Positions 41,440-49,497 of a stretch of 64,000 nt of DNA are shown one piece after another. The position numbers were made by a program, and so were the translations under genes. The first letter of the stretch is position 1, and each line of letters begins with the position of its first letter. The notes under the pieces are model-generated. The model saw only the letters and a list, made by a program, of their open reading frames with translations. It had not been told where the DNA came from and ran no database searches. This stretch comes from Xestospongia bergquistia (lineage: Eukaryota; Porifera; Demospongiae; Haplosclerida; Petrosiidae). The DNA is taken from contig OZ014425.1 of assembly GCA_963965975.1 (NCBI GenBank), positions 4,601,501-4,665,500 of the forward strand, read 5' to 3'.

Positions 41440-43934
41440 TTGTTAGTCCGTAGATAGATCATTTAAGTTATTTATAATATATTCAGTAGACAATACTTGA
41501 CTTACCACATCAATAGCCAAGACCGTTCAACATTAGGTTGTCCATCATTAGCAGTAAATTCTACTGACACAAGTCTCTCTGTTGTATCACACTGTATTAA
41601 ATGAGGGTGTGTGGCTGATGTATAGCTAAGTACTAATAACAATATGGCAATCATTTGAACTGTTCTTAAATCAAACATTTTGGACTGAATGACATTCATC
41701 ATTTGATCAATAGCTTCTTTGTTGCTAGCCAATTGTAGGTGTGTCTCTGGTAACTCACATAAACTAAAGTAGAAAAATATAAATATTTTAGGAATAGATA
41801 GCAGTGTGTAATGTTAATGACAGTTAATTGATTGGGTGACATTTTTTTTAGCAGTTCGTTAAATGATAGTCACCACTGTTGTGTGTTAATGTAAATCTAT
41901 TATCAGTATTGTTAACACTATAGCCACAAGTGATAATAAATTAGGTGAAAAAGAAACTAGTTAACTTCTTACTTTGATAAGGTACCCAAGGCAGCTCCAA
42001 TAGTCTCATACAAGACTAAAAGCTGTTGTCGTTCTACAGAACAATATCGATTTATTTCAGTAAACATTTCTGGCTCCACGCGTACTTGTACTAAAGATCT
42101 GACACATTTTTCTAGACCTCCATGTTTTAAAATCTCACGTCGTAAAGGACAGGTTTCTGCCAAGTTCCATAAAGCACACAACAACAGATATTGGACTATT
42201 TGCAATTTCATTGGGAGTTGATGCCACGGTACAGAAAGGAGAAGTGAATATAACTCCATCATTACATCAAGACCATTTTTGTCGATAAAGTACAGCTTGT
42301 TGGCATATTTTTCTGGTTTCATCCAAGGCAAGAACAATTGGAAACCAAGATCAATAATAAACTGTTCTTCTTGAGCAATCATATCTAACAACTGTTGTAC
42401 TTCTAATGAAGGTAATCCTGATGTTTTTTGTGGCACACCATATGTATTGAGTGTGTTGACTAATAGTTTAAACCATCCTATACAGTCATCAACACCAGAA
42501 CATTCTGCCGTGGCAAAATACTTAACTGTAATAGTGTCATAATTACGTAGTCTTAATTTGTTTAATTCAGTGCTTGGGTTAAGTGTAACTGATCCAACTT
42601 GGACTGTTTGCAATGCAGCTGGTATGTGGAGGTCTTTCTCGATTTTTGTCTGGATTTCTCCTATTGTACAAGGAGGAGATGGAAAGGATATTGTTTTGAG
42701 AGGAGAACTACAGGCCTCCTTATCTGATGTACATTCTAACTTGAGAGTATAAACGGTCTCTCCTTGCTGTTGAGTCATAATAACAATTTAGCCAACTTTG
42801 CATAATAACTACTAGTCACGCCCTGGTTGTAGTTATTAATAATAAAAATTAATTAAGCTTAATTAAAAATGCTTTCTTTTCTTTTCCATACATTGCACAC
42901 CACACAGAGCAATACCTGAACTCTCTGTGTAAATTAATAGCTACAATGTTAATAATCGTTGCTGTTTCAATCACCTTTACAGTAACACAGGTACCATGAT
43001 AAACAATGTTTCCCACACTATTGCTTGCCTTTCCAGTTATTAATGGATATTTTAAATGTCTATGAACCATTGGTGTGTAAGAGCCATGATCTCTTTACAC
43101 ATGGAGGAATGATCTTTGTTTTTACAAGCTCAACTCTCTTTGCAATAGTGAGAGACAAATAATAATGAAATCAGTTGGACTGACATATTTTTTTCACAGG
43201 TATACATGACCATCTTTTGTCTTTATGTATTTGAATTATATAAACGTTGGAATCTTCCATGTGAGTGTAATGTTTTATAATATGTCATATCTTTTTATAT
43301 TTATTAGCTAAAAAATCTTTCTATCGATATGCCCTATTTCTATCTATTGTAAACACATTTCAAGCTATTGGTAGCATGTTGTGGTTTTATGGTACAAGAC
43401 ATCAACAAATGGGTCATGTTGGGATATGGTATGTTTGAACAAAGACACTTGACTTTAATGATTATATGACATTATTTTGACATTATTTTTCTAGTTTTAT
43501 AATGCTTACTAGCGATGTTTATTTGATCTCATTTGCCCCTGTCGTTTATTGGATATTCTTAAGTAATTATTTTAGGTGAGTATGCCACATTGCTAAGATA
43601 CTTTGACAAAATTCCTATGCTTATAATATTACTAGGAACCCCCTAGCTATGGGTCCTGGTAACATATAATAGACCCTTTGAGTTTTTAAATTTTTTTTAC
43701 AGAATGACTAAGTCTTTCTCTGGTGATAATTCAAATGTCAATGTCAATGAAGAGGAGGGAAAACCCTCTCGTAATCGTTGGCGGGGTTGGTCTCTTAGAC
43801 CAGCACAATCTGTTGTTGTCCCAATTTATAAACAAACTTATTGTGAAGAGTCATCAAGATTAATTGATAAAAGTACGCCTAGTTCTATTGAGAATTCATA
43901 CAGTAGTATCAATTCTGATGATGTAATGAGTTGA
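26884..43934 (+). CDS. TPRA1: TPRA1-like seven-transmembrane protein, split by a 14.9-kb intron
   Basis: 5' exons (26884-28014) encode MDLENYADHHNKT, then membrane segments such as DLIIVLPSILFLLFLLMKVV, IVLIPVVCCIRGIFAMALGH and TEISVVVFGLAI. The frame stops at a GTGAGT donor after 28014 in phase 1. It resumes at 42908, after a CACACAG acceptor, with a matching phase, giving GLAI-KQYLNSLCKLIATM and LIIVAVSITFTVTQ. Further exons start at 43037 (LLMDILNVYEPL...HGGMIFVFTSS), 43200, about 43308 (SFYRYALFLSIVNTFQAIGS) and 43496 (SDVYLISFAPVVYWIF), then a Ser-rich cytoplasmic tail. These blocks follow the animal TPRA1/GPR175 family in order (ITTVLSLAYSVTQG, SFYVYAGILALLNLLQG). The protein should sit in a membrane; ligand and role are not evident. 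The long intron (28015-42907) contains six minus-strand genes. Confidence 0.85.
27663..27800. repeat. AT-rich simple repeat
   Basis: Alternating TATATA/ATTATA low-complexity DNA within a TPRA1-like intron. A second (AT)n run is at about 28040-28093, just inside the long intron. Confidence 0.85.
28313..30273 (-). CDS. Ubiquitin-like/ARM-like family protein, nested copy A
   Basis: Three exons: 29309-30273, about 28956-29235, and 28313 to about 28885. Exon 1 has an acidic, Lys/Glu-rich start, then a beta-grasp pattern read as a ubiquitin-like domain (ITLTIKLQPS, VKLFIQQEFQIPVCLQKLSL, FNQLHLRDGDILTVNF), then helices resembling armadillo repeats (NKGIDITLHLHQLLTEIPWE, VLRVIWDLSS). Exons 2 and 3 continue helical and end EEVMSPLFIDTLYQRLSH. 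Phases match at both junctions (phase 2). I recognise no named family. The start is set at MGNKQLGKD because the upstream MGVV start of copies B-E is GTG here. It lies inside the TPRA1-like intron on the opposite strand. Confidence 0.7.
30397..32757 (-). CDS. Ubiquitin-like/ARM-like family protein, nested copy B
   Basis: Same three-exon plan as copy A: exon 1 about 31750-32757, exon 2 near 31040-31306, exon 3 30397 to about 30968. The start MGVVVTTCHVSIMDNKQ uses the upper ATG; MDNKQ (ATG at 32721) is the alternative. The ubiquitin-like block is nearly identical to the other copies, and so is the exon 3 end (EELTDYLTCLPWYVPEVLRE). The first intron (about 31,306-31,750) is longer than in copy A and closely matches that of copy C, so B and C are the most recent duplicates. 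A MULE element is inserted just upstream. Confidence 0.7.
32780..33940. mobile_element. MULE-type DNA transposon, 1,161 bp, with about 103-bp terminal inverted repeats
   Basis: Left end 32780-32884 and right end 33838-33940 are inverted copies. Both contain tandem 15-bp units around ATGTCTAATCCC and share the inner stretch AAAGGTGATAACTGAGGTGT. TTTTAAA flanks the element on each side (32773-32779 and 33941-33947), a likely target-site duplication. The flanks match, across the insertion, the uninterrupted spacer between copies A and B (about 30,300-30,390), which serves as an empty site. Inside is a decayed transposase. Confidence 0.85.
32895..33748 (+). pseudogene. MULE transposase remnant, truncated and frameshifted
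   Basis: Catalytic-core signatures are visible: VDGTFEVCPR (first Asp), MSDFELPLV (second Asp), GCYFHFTQCLWRKVQ, and RTNNHLEGWHNRLKR (Glu). The first part is read in one frame from about 32895; a frameshift near 33035-33055 moves the rest to the frame open to 33748. The N-terminal DNA-binding part is missing, because the coding sequence starts almost at the terminal repeat. It is therefore a non-autonomous, internally deleted copy, or one relying on transposase made elsewhere. Confidence 0.8.
34022..36361 (-). CDS. Ubiquitin-like/ARM-like family protein, nested copy C
   Basis: Exon 1 about 35354-36361 (start MGVVTTICHVSIMGNKQLTKD; the lower ATG at 36325 is the alternative), exon 2 about 34667-34931, exon 3 34022 to about 34593. 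The layout matches copy B through exons and introns, with scattered substitutions (for example HNGEEEAMYFWSTMKPFV against HSAEEEATYFWSTMKPFV), which points to a recent duplication. It has the same acidic leader, ubiquitin-like block, ARM-like helices and LCLxWYVPE-type C-terminal block as the others. All three exons are open, so it is probably expressed; the function is unknown. Confidence 0.7.
36489..38457 (-). CDS. Ubiquitin-like/ARM-like family protein, nested copy D
   Basis: Three exons: about 37489-38457, about 37125-37410, and 36489 to about 37063. It starts MGVVNESYINEMGNQQLGK. The acidic leader is shorter, and the helical part of exon 1 differs more from A-C (FTPKTSEITNVNQLFFVHNK, VLGVVWVLSSITGIRCLLF), while the ubiquitin-like block and the C-terminal block are nearly the same as in the other copies. 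Exon 2 reads FAELSDRQLEIVNTPLLIEQ, shared with copy E. Intact in all exons. Confidence 0.7.
38585..40528 (-). CDS. Ubiquitin-like/ARM-like family protein, nested copy E
   Basis: Exon 1 about 39569-40528 (MGVVHICSISINFEQPSLAM), exon 2 about 39207-39463, exon 3 38585 to about 39150. It lacks the MGNKQ start of A, C and D, so the MGVV start is the natural one here. The ubiquitin-like block matches the others; the region after it (ETSEITKANQSYFVLNKGIE, ILAVTWKLSATMGVRHLLF) is closest to D. Exon 2 is shorter than in D at its end (QVQSVHTTALK). It ends EVMSPLFIDTLYQCLSQ. Confidence 0.7.
40573..40690 (-). pseudogene. Relic of an F-like exon 3
   Basis: Plus-strand sequence from about 40573 (GCAATGGCCCTG, then GTGATATAGAGCAATAGA and CATATCCTAAAATACT) follows copy F exon 3 at about 40981-41095 (GCAATGACCCTG, GTGATATAGTCCAATAGA, CACATCCTAACATGTT) with many substitutions and no open frame. 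It marks a dead family member, or a decayed duplicate of F, between E and F. Confidence 0.6.
40820..42778 (-). CDS. Ubiquitin-like/ARM-like family protein, divergent nested copy F
   Basis: Exon 1 about 41971-42778 (MTQQQGETVYTLKLECTSDK), exon 2 about 41510-41766, exon 3 40820 to about 41380. The exon plan and domain order equal those of A-E but the sequence is far more diverged: a ubiquitin-like block (IQTKIEKDLHIPAALQTVQV, LNKLRLRNYDTITVKYF), then clear ARM-type helices (LLCALWNLAETCPLRREIL, KHGGLEKCVRSL) and, in exon 3, LGCENHREVLKHEGLLDYIT. It probably represents the older member from which the A-E expansion split. No acidic leader. The function is unknown. Confidence 0.75.
41379..41439. 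repeat. (TG)n(AG)n microsatellite at an acceptor of copy F
   Basis: On the gene strand this is (CT)n(CA)n ending in ACAG directly before the exon 3 coding sequence of copy F. Confidence 0.9.
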
Positions 43935-44231
43935 AAATTAAAATTACTTGTGCCAACATCACCATGATTAGGTCTAAAAATAAGTTTTTAGTTTTATATA
44001 TATTATATTTTTCTTGTCTATATTGTTCTGTTTTTACAAAATGAGTGTTTTTATGATCATATTCTGCTAACAATGAATTAGAAGAAGTTAATATATCTGC
44101 ACTGTATTTAATAGTGTGTCAATTTGAGAAATACTTATAACATTTTTTTAAAAAAGTAAAACAATAAAAAATTGCTAAAGCACTATAATGTTAGTATTTT
44201 CATTGAAATAAAATTGAATTTGTTTCAATAT
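43935..44231. other. Convergent 3' region, TPRA1-like / VIT-VWA gene
   Basis: AT-rich sequence between two facing stop codons. AATAAA-like motifs occur on both strands (for example near 44163 and 44206). I see no gene or repeat. Confidence 0.5.
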
Positions 44232-46871
44232 TTAAGACAGAAACTGTTCTGCTATTTGATAGAGATCATTGCTAGACATCTCATCAGGTAACTTTTGGGT
44301 TTTCAACCAACCCTCAGCTTTCTTTACAACCAATTCCCATTCATCTTGCTGGGATGGGAACCAAATTCGAAATGCAATCACAGCTAATACAGTCACCCAA
44401 ACATTTACATCACATTCTGGAGGGCAAGAATCTTGAATAGAAACTAAGCTCTTGTCTAATACTATAGCAAGAGTATCATCAAGTATCCAGGATCCATTAG
44501 CTTGCTGTAGAATAATTAAGGAGGAAGGATCATTGTTATTGACAGGTATAACATTAACTGATTTACGATTCTCCCCTGGGGAAGAGGTTCTTTCTTTATC
44601 ACTGGTGGTAGACTCTGGTGAAGGTGAGTGTGATCGTCGACCTCTGGATGTAGATCTGAATTCTTGTTCTGGTTTTTCAACTCTTGAACTTCGAGAAGAA
44701 AAACTCCCTATCAAAGATGATACAGCAGAACCCAAGTTTGAGAAAAAACCACCGCTTGACTTTTTACTGGCCTTGTAAAACATAGCACTGTGTCCTCCAA
44801 GGTCTGATAGGTGATCTGATAGGTGATCTAATTTGTCACATCGAGTCAGTACTGAATCAATATTAGCAGACATTAAAACTTTTATATTCTGGATATTTTC
44901 AGACATAATGTCATGTGATGCCAAAGAGGCTTTGACTGGAGTGCAAGTGTCTTCATCCACAGCTATAAAGGCAGTTTCATTGGAAATAACACCAGCTTCA
45001 ATGCTCAGCTTTACTATATCTTCTTTAGGTTTCTTCTCATCTTCCATCTCTGTAATTAGAGCTTTAGCAGCAAGATGGTGGACTGGAAGTAGATTAGTTT
45101 GAGATGAATTGCTTTCAAATTTAAAAGATACTAAATGAGATATTTCTTGATCCCCTAGAAAACCATGTAGTTTTGCTATGCCTTCTATTGTTTTCATTGG
45201 TTGATCTTGTACGTTGTAGAACATAGCATAAGTTACAAATTTATCACCATCAAAAATGGGAGGGAGAGAATTGGGTATTTGTTTTACGCATATTCCAGCT
45301 GGTAAATCATAAGTTAGAGAAACACCTGTGATTGCTGGCTGCATAGCATGCTTTAAACTTCTTACAACCTAAAAATAACAATAAAAATAAACTAAGAAAA
45401 ATTGTTAACCTTTGGTTGAAGTCTCTCTCCACCTTTAATAAATTCAGCTGTACCTTTACCTGCTTTTGCCATTCCTTCTACCAAGGCTGATGAAGCACCA
45501 GACCCAATACCAAATGTAAAACATCTATGAATGAATGTAAGTATTGTTTAAATTATTGCTTTAGTATTCTTGTTCAAACTAATATTGAAAATAAAAACAT
45601 ATTATTAGAGCAATAACAAGGACGTTTACTTTATCTCTCACAAACCTGGCTTTGTAAGCATTCCGTTGAACTTCATCAATACATTGACTAGTATTGCTAA
45701 CAGCTCCATCAGTCAGGATAAATATCTGGCGAGTCAGGCCTTTGATGAGAGGTTGTTGAAATATTTCTTGTAGAGGAGGGAGGATTTCGGTACCTCCTAA
45801 ATTAGCTTTTAGATTTTGTGCGTGATCTGTTGCTTTTTCTAGATTCTTCTGATTGTAAGGGACACTTGATGGAAACAAATGCTCATAGCGAGATCCAAAA
45901 CCGTAAATATTGAAATAGCTACTCTCAGGTAGACTTTTAAGGAACAGCACAAGTGTTTCCGAGGCACTCTTTATAAACCCACCAGACATGCTCCCACTTC
46001 GGTCAACCAGAAATATGAATTCGCAAAGTGAAGGCTCAGCAGTTTGAAGGTCCTTTGGAAAGAAGTTAACCATAGCAATGTGGTTAGTCATAAAGGTTGT
46101 AGTTTTGTTTGTGTCTTCCTTTGAAGGCTGACCACATTCAACAATAACTGTAGGTAAATGAGGAGAGTTGGAAGTTATTTGTATAACTAAGTCACCACGT
46201 AAAGTCTCTCCTTCTGAGAGAGTGACAACCATTACTCCCTTGATATTTTCAACCTTAATTGAGTGAGTATCTGACATTACAGAAGCAATGTTGCCTGCCT
46301 CATGTATTCTGAGAAGGAACTGATGTAGTCCATGAATTATTCCAGACACTGTCCCTACATTTGGAGCAGTTTGTGACAGAGTATTGCTCTGCTGAGGTGT
46401 GTATCGATCTTTGAGAGCAGTAGGAAGAGAAAAACGAAGCTTGCCTTCAGCATCTAGGGGCAAATGGCCGACTAGTAGTAACTCAACTTCAGCTTGACTT
46501 CCACCTGGAAGATTACCTAAAGAAACTGAGAACACGTCCTTGCTTCTTTCTACACCCATAGCAGCTGTAAATCCACTAGCAATAGCATCGTCATAAACTG
46601 CTTTTGCCTCTTCTTTTTCCTTCATCTCAGCACGTATTCTCCTGCCATCTACTACAGCTGACAGACCAACCACAGCTTGAGATGCCTCTAGGGGCATACG
46701 AAATAGAACTTCAATTGGATCATTTTGATTGTTCTCATAAATCATTTTAGCTTGAAGGCCTACAACATAACCTCTGACATCTCCTTCCAATGTAAGAGAA
46801 CGTAATGGAAGACCTTCACCATTACTGCTGAAGAGTCCAGCTCTCGGTTCAGCGTCTGTAGCTTCAGCCAT
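44232..46871 (-). CDS. VIT and VWA domain protein with an R-SNARE-like segment (VWA5A/PARP4-related)
   Basis: Exon 1 (to about 45645) starts MAEATDAEPRAGLF and holds a VIT domain (LTLEGDVRGYVVGLQAKMIY, EVLFRMPLEASQAVVGL) followed by a VWA domain. The metal-site motif is DRSGSMSGG, followed by FILTDGAVSN. A short exon (about 45411-45525) completes the VWA fold (CFTFGIGSGASSALVEGMAK). The last exon (44232 to about 45368) continues the VWA5A-type C-terminal half and has a Ser/Arg-rich linker. It ends with a conserved block (GSWILDDTLAIVLDKSLVSI, VTVLAVIAFRIWF, DEWELVVKKAEGWL) like the C-terminus of VWA5A and PARP4 proteins. Unusually, a stretch near 44765-44910 (VLMSANIDSVLTRCDKLDHL) resembles a synaptobrevin-type R-SNARE motif. 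The role is probably protein-protein scaffolding in the cytoplasm. Confidence 0.85.
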
Positions 46872-47022
46872 TTTGACACTGGACCCTACTACGGAAATAT
46901 TGGCCCAGTAATTATTAGTACATTTATTCTCACCCTCTATGGTTTGTGTAAGAGCAGATATTTATTTAAAATTAAAATTTTGTTTTAAAATGTAATAAAA
47001 ATTCTACATAAAATTAATATAT

Positions 47023-49320
47023 TCACAGTAGTGTATTATTTCTATGTAGTACGGCCTCAAATTTTTGAATGGGAGCACTTGACTCAAATTGTAGCGCAGT
47101 CTTAAAACAATTCGAAGCATGTTCTTGGTCATTCTGATCCACAAACACCTTTCCTAGCCAAAACCAAGCCTCGTGGTTCAATTTATCAATAGCTAACGCT
47201 TCTCTTAAATGTTTCTCTGCTGGCTCATTCTTGCCACTCAGATGTAAAAGACGTCCAATACTAGTAAGAGCTATTGTATTGAAAGGTTTTAAAACTAATG
47301 CATTATTATACTGGTCTAGTGCTATTTCTAACTGGTTCTCACTTTCCAGAACTTTTCCATTGGTAATGGAAACTATGGGTAAATATGGCGCTAAAAATTG
47401 AGCTTCTTGAACACAGAGAGATGCATCAGAAAACTTCTTGTTTTTAATAAAAACATTTGCTATTGTGCACCATAATTGTGCCTGGACTAAGATGGGAGTG
47501 TTGAGAGAAGGTGCATTTGAGATACTAAAGTGAGAGGACCCAGCGTCAGATGCAACTTCAGGGCTCATTGTATAAGATGGCAGCTGCTCATCGCGATCTA
47601 TTGTTTTCAACTGTAGATCAGATAAGGAGCGCTGGTCCTGAGTAATAGCGCCAATAAGTCCAGTACTTTCTTCAGAATATAACCTTTGCCAGATTTTTAG
47701 GGCATTTTTACACGTTTGTAGTGCAGGCTGAACACCAGATACAACCACTTGTAGAAGGATCTTAGTTTTAGTGAGACTTAAATTGTTAGGATCTTCTTGC
47801 AAAGCTAGTTCACAAATTTTCAGAGCCTCTGTATATTGCTTGTCCGCTGACAGAAGAAGAGCTAAAAGATGGAGACAGCCGGTATGATCATGACGCAATG
47901 CCAGTGCCTGCTGTATTTGTTCACGAGCAGCTGCTATTTCTCGTCCTATTGCTAATTGGATGGCATAATAAAAAATAAAATCAACACCATGTGGATCAAG
48001 TTCTGTAGCATGTTTAAGGGAGTCTAGACTCTTCTTCAAGAGAGTTTGACGTTTCTCAAAGGTCAGTTCTTTCTCTGCTAGCAAACCTTGTGCTTTACCC
48101 AATATAAAATATAGCTTGGGTTCTAAAAAATGACCGACAGCTGACTCAAGGACTGGTTGTATCCACTGGATACTCAGTTCTGGTTTGTTCAGGGACTCTA
48201 GAGTGAAGTTTGAGCCCATCAATATGACACGTGGATCAGATGGATATATGCGTACACACTCATGAAAAACTGCCTCAGCTTGACAAAGAAGATTATTGTT
48301 AATCAAAGCTAAAGCAAAGTGCAACCACAAATGTGGGCCAGCAGATGTAAATGGCATACTGTCTTCGAGAGTCTGTACTAGAATTCCTGGCAATCTGGCA
48401 TCGGTGAGAGCTAGTGTAAGCATATCAAAAACAGTCATAGCATCTTGTATTTTTGTGTCTTGTAAATTACCAAGAAAGGTTTTCATCAAGCTTGTGGCAA
48501 GAATGGCTTCTTCTGCCAACTGTGATGGTGAGTATGTACTTTGTGAGAAGGTAAATGGACGATATGACCCGGGAGAAATGAAAAAAAGAAGAGACGAGGC
48601 AAGGCCAGTTGCACAAATTTGACGAATCTGTGGTAGGATGTATTCTTCTTTAGCCATGAGGACGCGTCGAAAGAAACCCACAGCACGTGTTGGTTCACCT
48701 AATTTTATACACAATATAGGACCTCTTTCAAGCGATGTACGGATAGATCGAAACACAGCTGGATGGACAACAAGTCCTGAGCTCTTTGCCAGTACTGTTA
48801 TATCCAGTGCTAAACGTAAACATTCTTCATAGGTGCTTACAGCAAGTGGTAATTTATCTGGTTCCTCACTATGTATAATCTCCATGCACAGTCCTGTGTA
48901 CAGGCTTCCCTCCATATAAACTTTACTAGTGTGGATGGGAGCATTGTCCACTCTAGCTCCAGAGATTTGAGGGAATTTACTGAGGGCTCTACCTATTTCG
49001 TTATTGATCCAGGCAAGTTGACCTTGTTTAATTTTGATCATTACTCGTATGAGTGCATGATCTTCTGTGAGGCAAGAGTCTAAAGCTGTTTTCAAGAGCT
49101 CTTCTATTTCATGGAGAGGGCGGGTTAGTTTTTCCATGGTATAGTCTTCAAGATATTGCAGGGCTTCTATGAAAGGTGTATAGACTGGTGGGTTGGGTTT
49201 TTTCTTTGCCTTTTTTCTGAGAATATATTGAACATCTTGCCATTTGCCTTCATAGAGAGGTCTATCTAATTCTTCTAAAATAGATGAAATAGTATTTCCT
49301 CTCTTCTTAGAGGTGGCCAT
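47023..49320 (-). CDS. TTC7: Tetratricopeptide repeat protein 7 (TTC7), intronless
   Basis: A single 765-codon open frame. The N-terminus (ISSILEELDRPLYEGKWQDV, LRKKAKKKPNPPVYTPFIEA) and the body (KVYMEGSLYTGLCMEIIHSE, AVGFFRRVLMAKEEYILPQI) follow TTC7A/B. The C-terminal half holds TPR helices (LEIALDQYNNALVLKPFNTI, EPAEKHLREALAIDKLNHEA, HEAWFWLGKVFVDQNDQEHA). Animal TTC7 scaffolds the PI4KIII-alpha complex with EFR3 and FAM126 at the plasma membrane. The length is slightly short of the vertebrate protein (about 840). The absence of introns is odd beside neighbours with dense introns. Start: first ATG, MATSKKRGNT. Confidence 0.92.
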   Translation of the reverse strand: MATSKKRGNTISSILEELDRPLYEGKWQDVQYILRKKAKKKPNPPVYTPFIEALQYLEDYTMEKLTRPLHEIEELLKTALDSCLTEDHALIRVMIKIKQGQLAWINNEIGRALSKFPQISGARVDNAPIHTSKVYMEGSLYTGLCMEIIHSEEPDKLPLAVSTYEECLRLALDITVLAKSSGLVVHPAVFRSIRTSLERGPILCIKLGEPTRAVGFFRRVLMAKEEYILPQIRQICATGLASSLLFFISPGSYRPFTFSQSTYSPSQLAEEAILATSLMKTFLGNLQDTKIQDAMTVFDMLTLALTDARLPGILVQTLEDSMPFTSAGPHLWLHFALALINNNLLCQAEAVFHECVRIYPSDPRVILMGSNFTLESLNKPELSIQWIQPVLESAVGHFLEPKLYFILGKAQGLLAEKELTFEKRQTLLKKSLDSLKHATELDPHGVDFIFYYAIQLAIGREIAAAREQIQQALALRHDHTGCLHLLALLLSADKQYTEALKICELALQEDPNNLSLTKTKILLQVVVSGVQPALQTCKNALKIWQRLYSEESTGLIGAITQDQRSLSDLQLKTIDRDEQLPSYTMSPEVASDAGSSHFSISNAPSLNTPILVQAQLWCTIANVFIKNKKFSDASLCVQEAQFLAPYLPIVSITNGKVLESENQLEIALDQYNNALVLKPFNTIALTSIGRLLHLSGKNEPAEKHLREALAIDKLNHEAWFWLGKVFVDQNDQEHASNCFKTALQFESSAPIQKFEAVLHRNNTLL

Positions 49321-49497
49321 ATTTCTAGTAGATCGATTTAAGTAGAGTAAACGCCTACAGTCACACCCCTAATTAAGGCCTAATTATAATAATAATACTG
49401 ATCACGTAATAAGAAACAAACAAAACACTACATGTAAACAACAACAGGAGCAACAAACAAATAACTAAAATTTTGAATAAAAAGTGCCAAATGTTTA

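Noticed and set aside
42849-43070. 73-codon minus-strand ORF near the end of the long TPRA1-like intron
   Set aside because: Overlaps two plus-strand TPRA1 exons with matching phases; no independent support.
48296-49083. Plus-strand ORFs opposite TTC7
   Set aside because: Lie wholly within the clear TTC7 frame; shadows.
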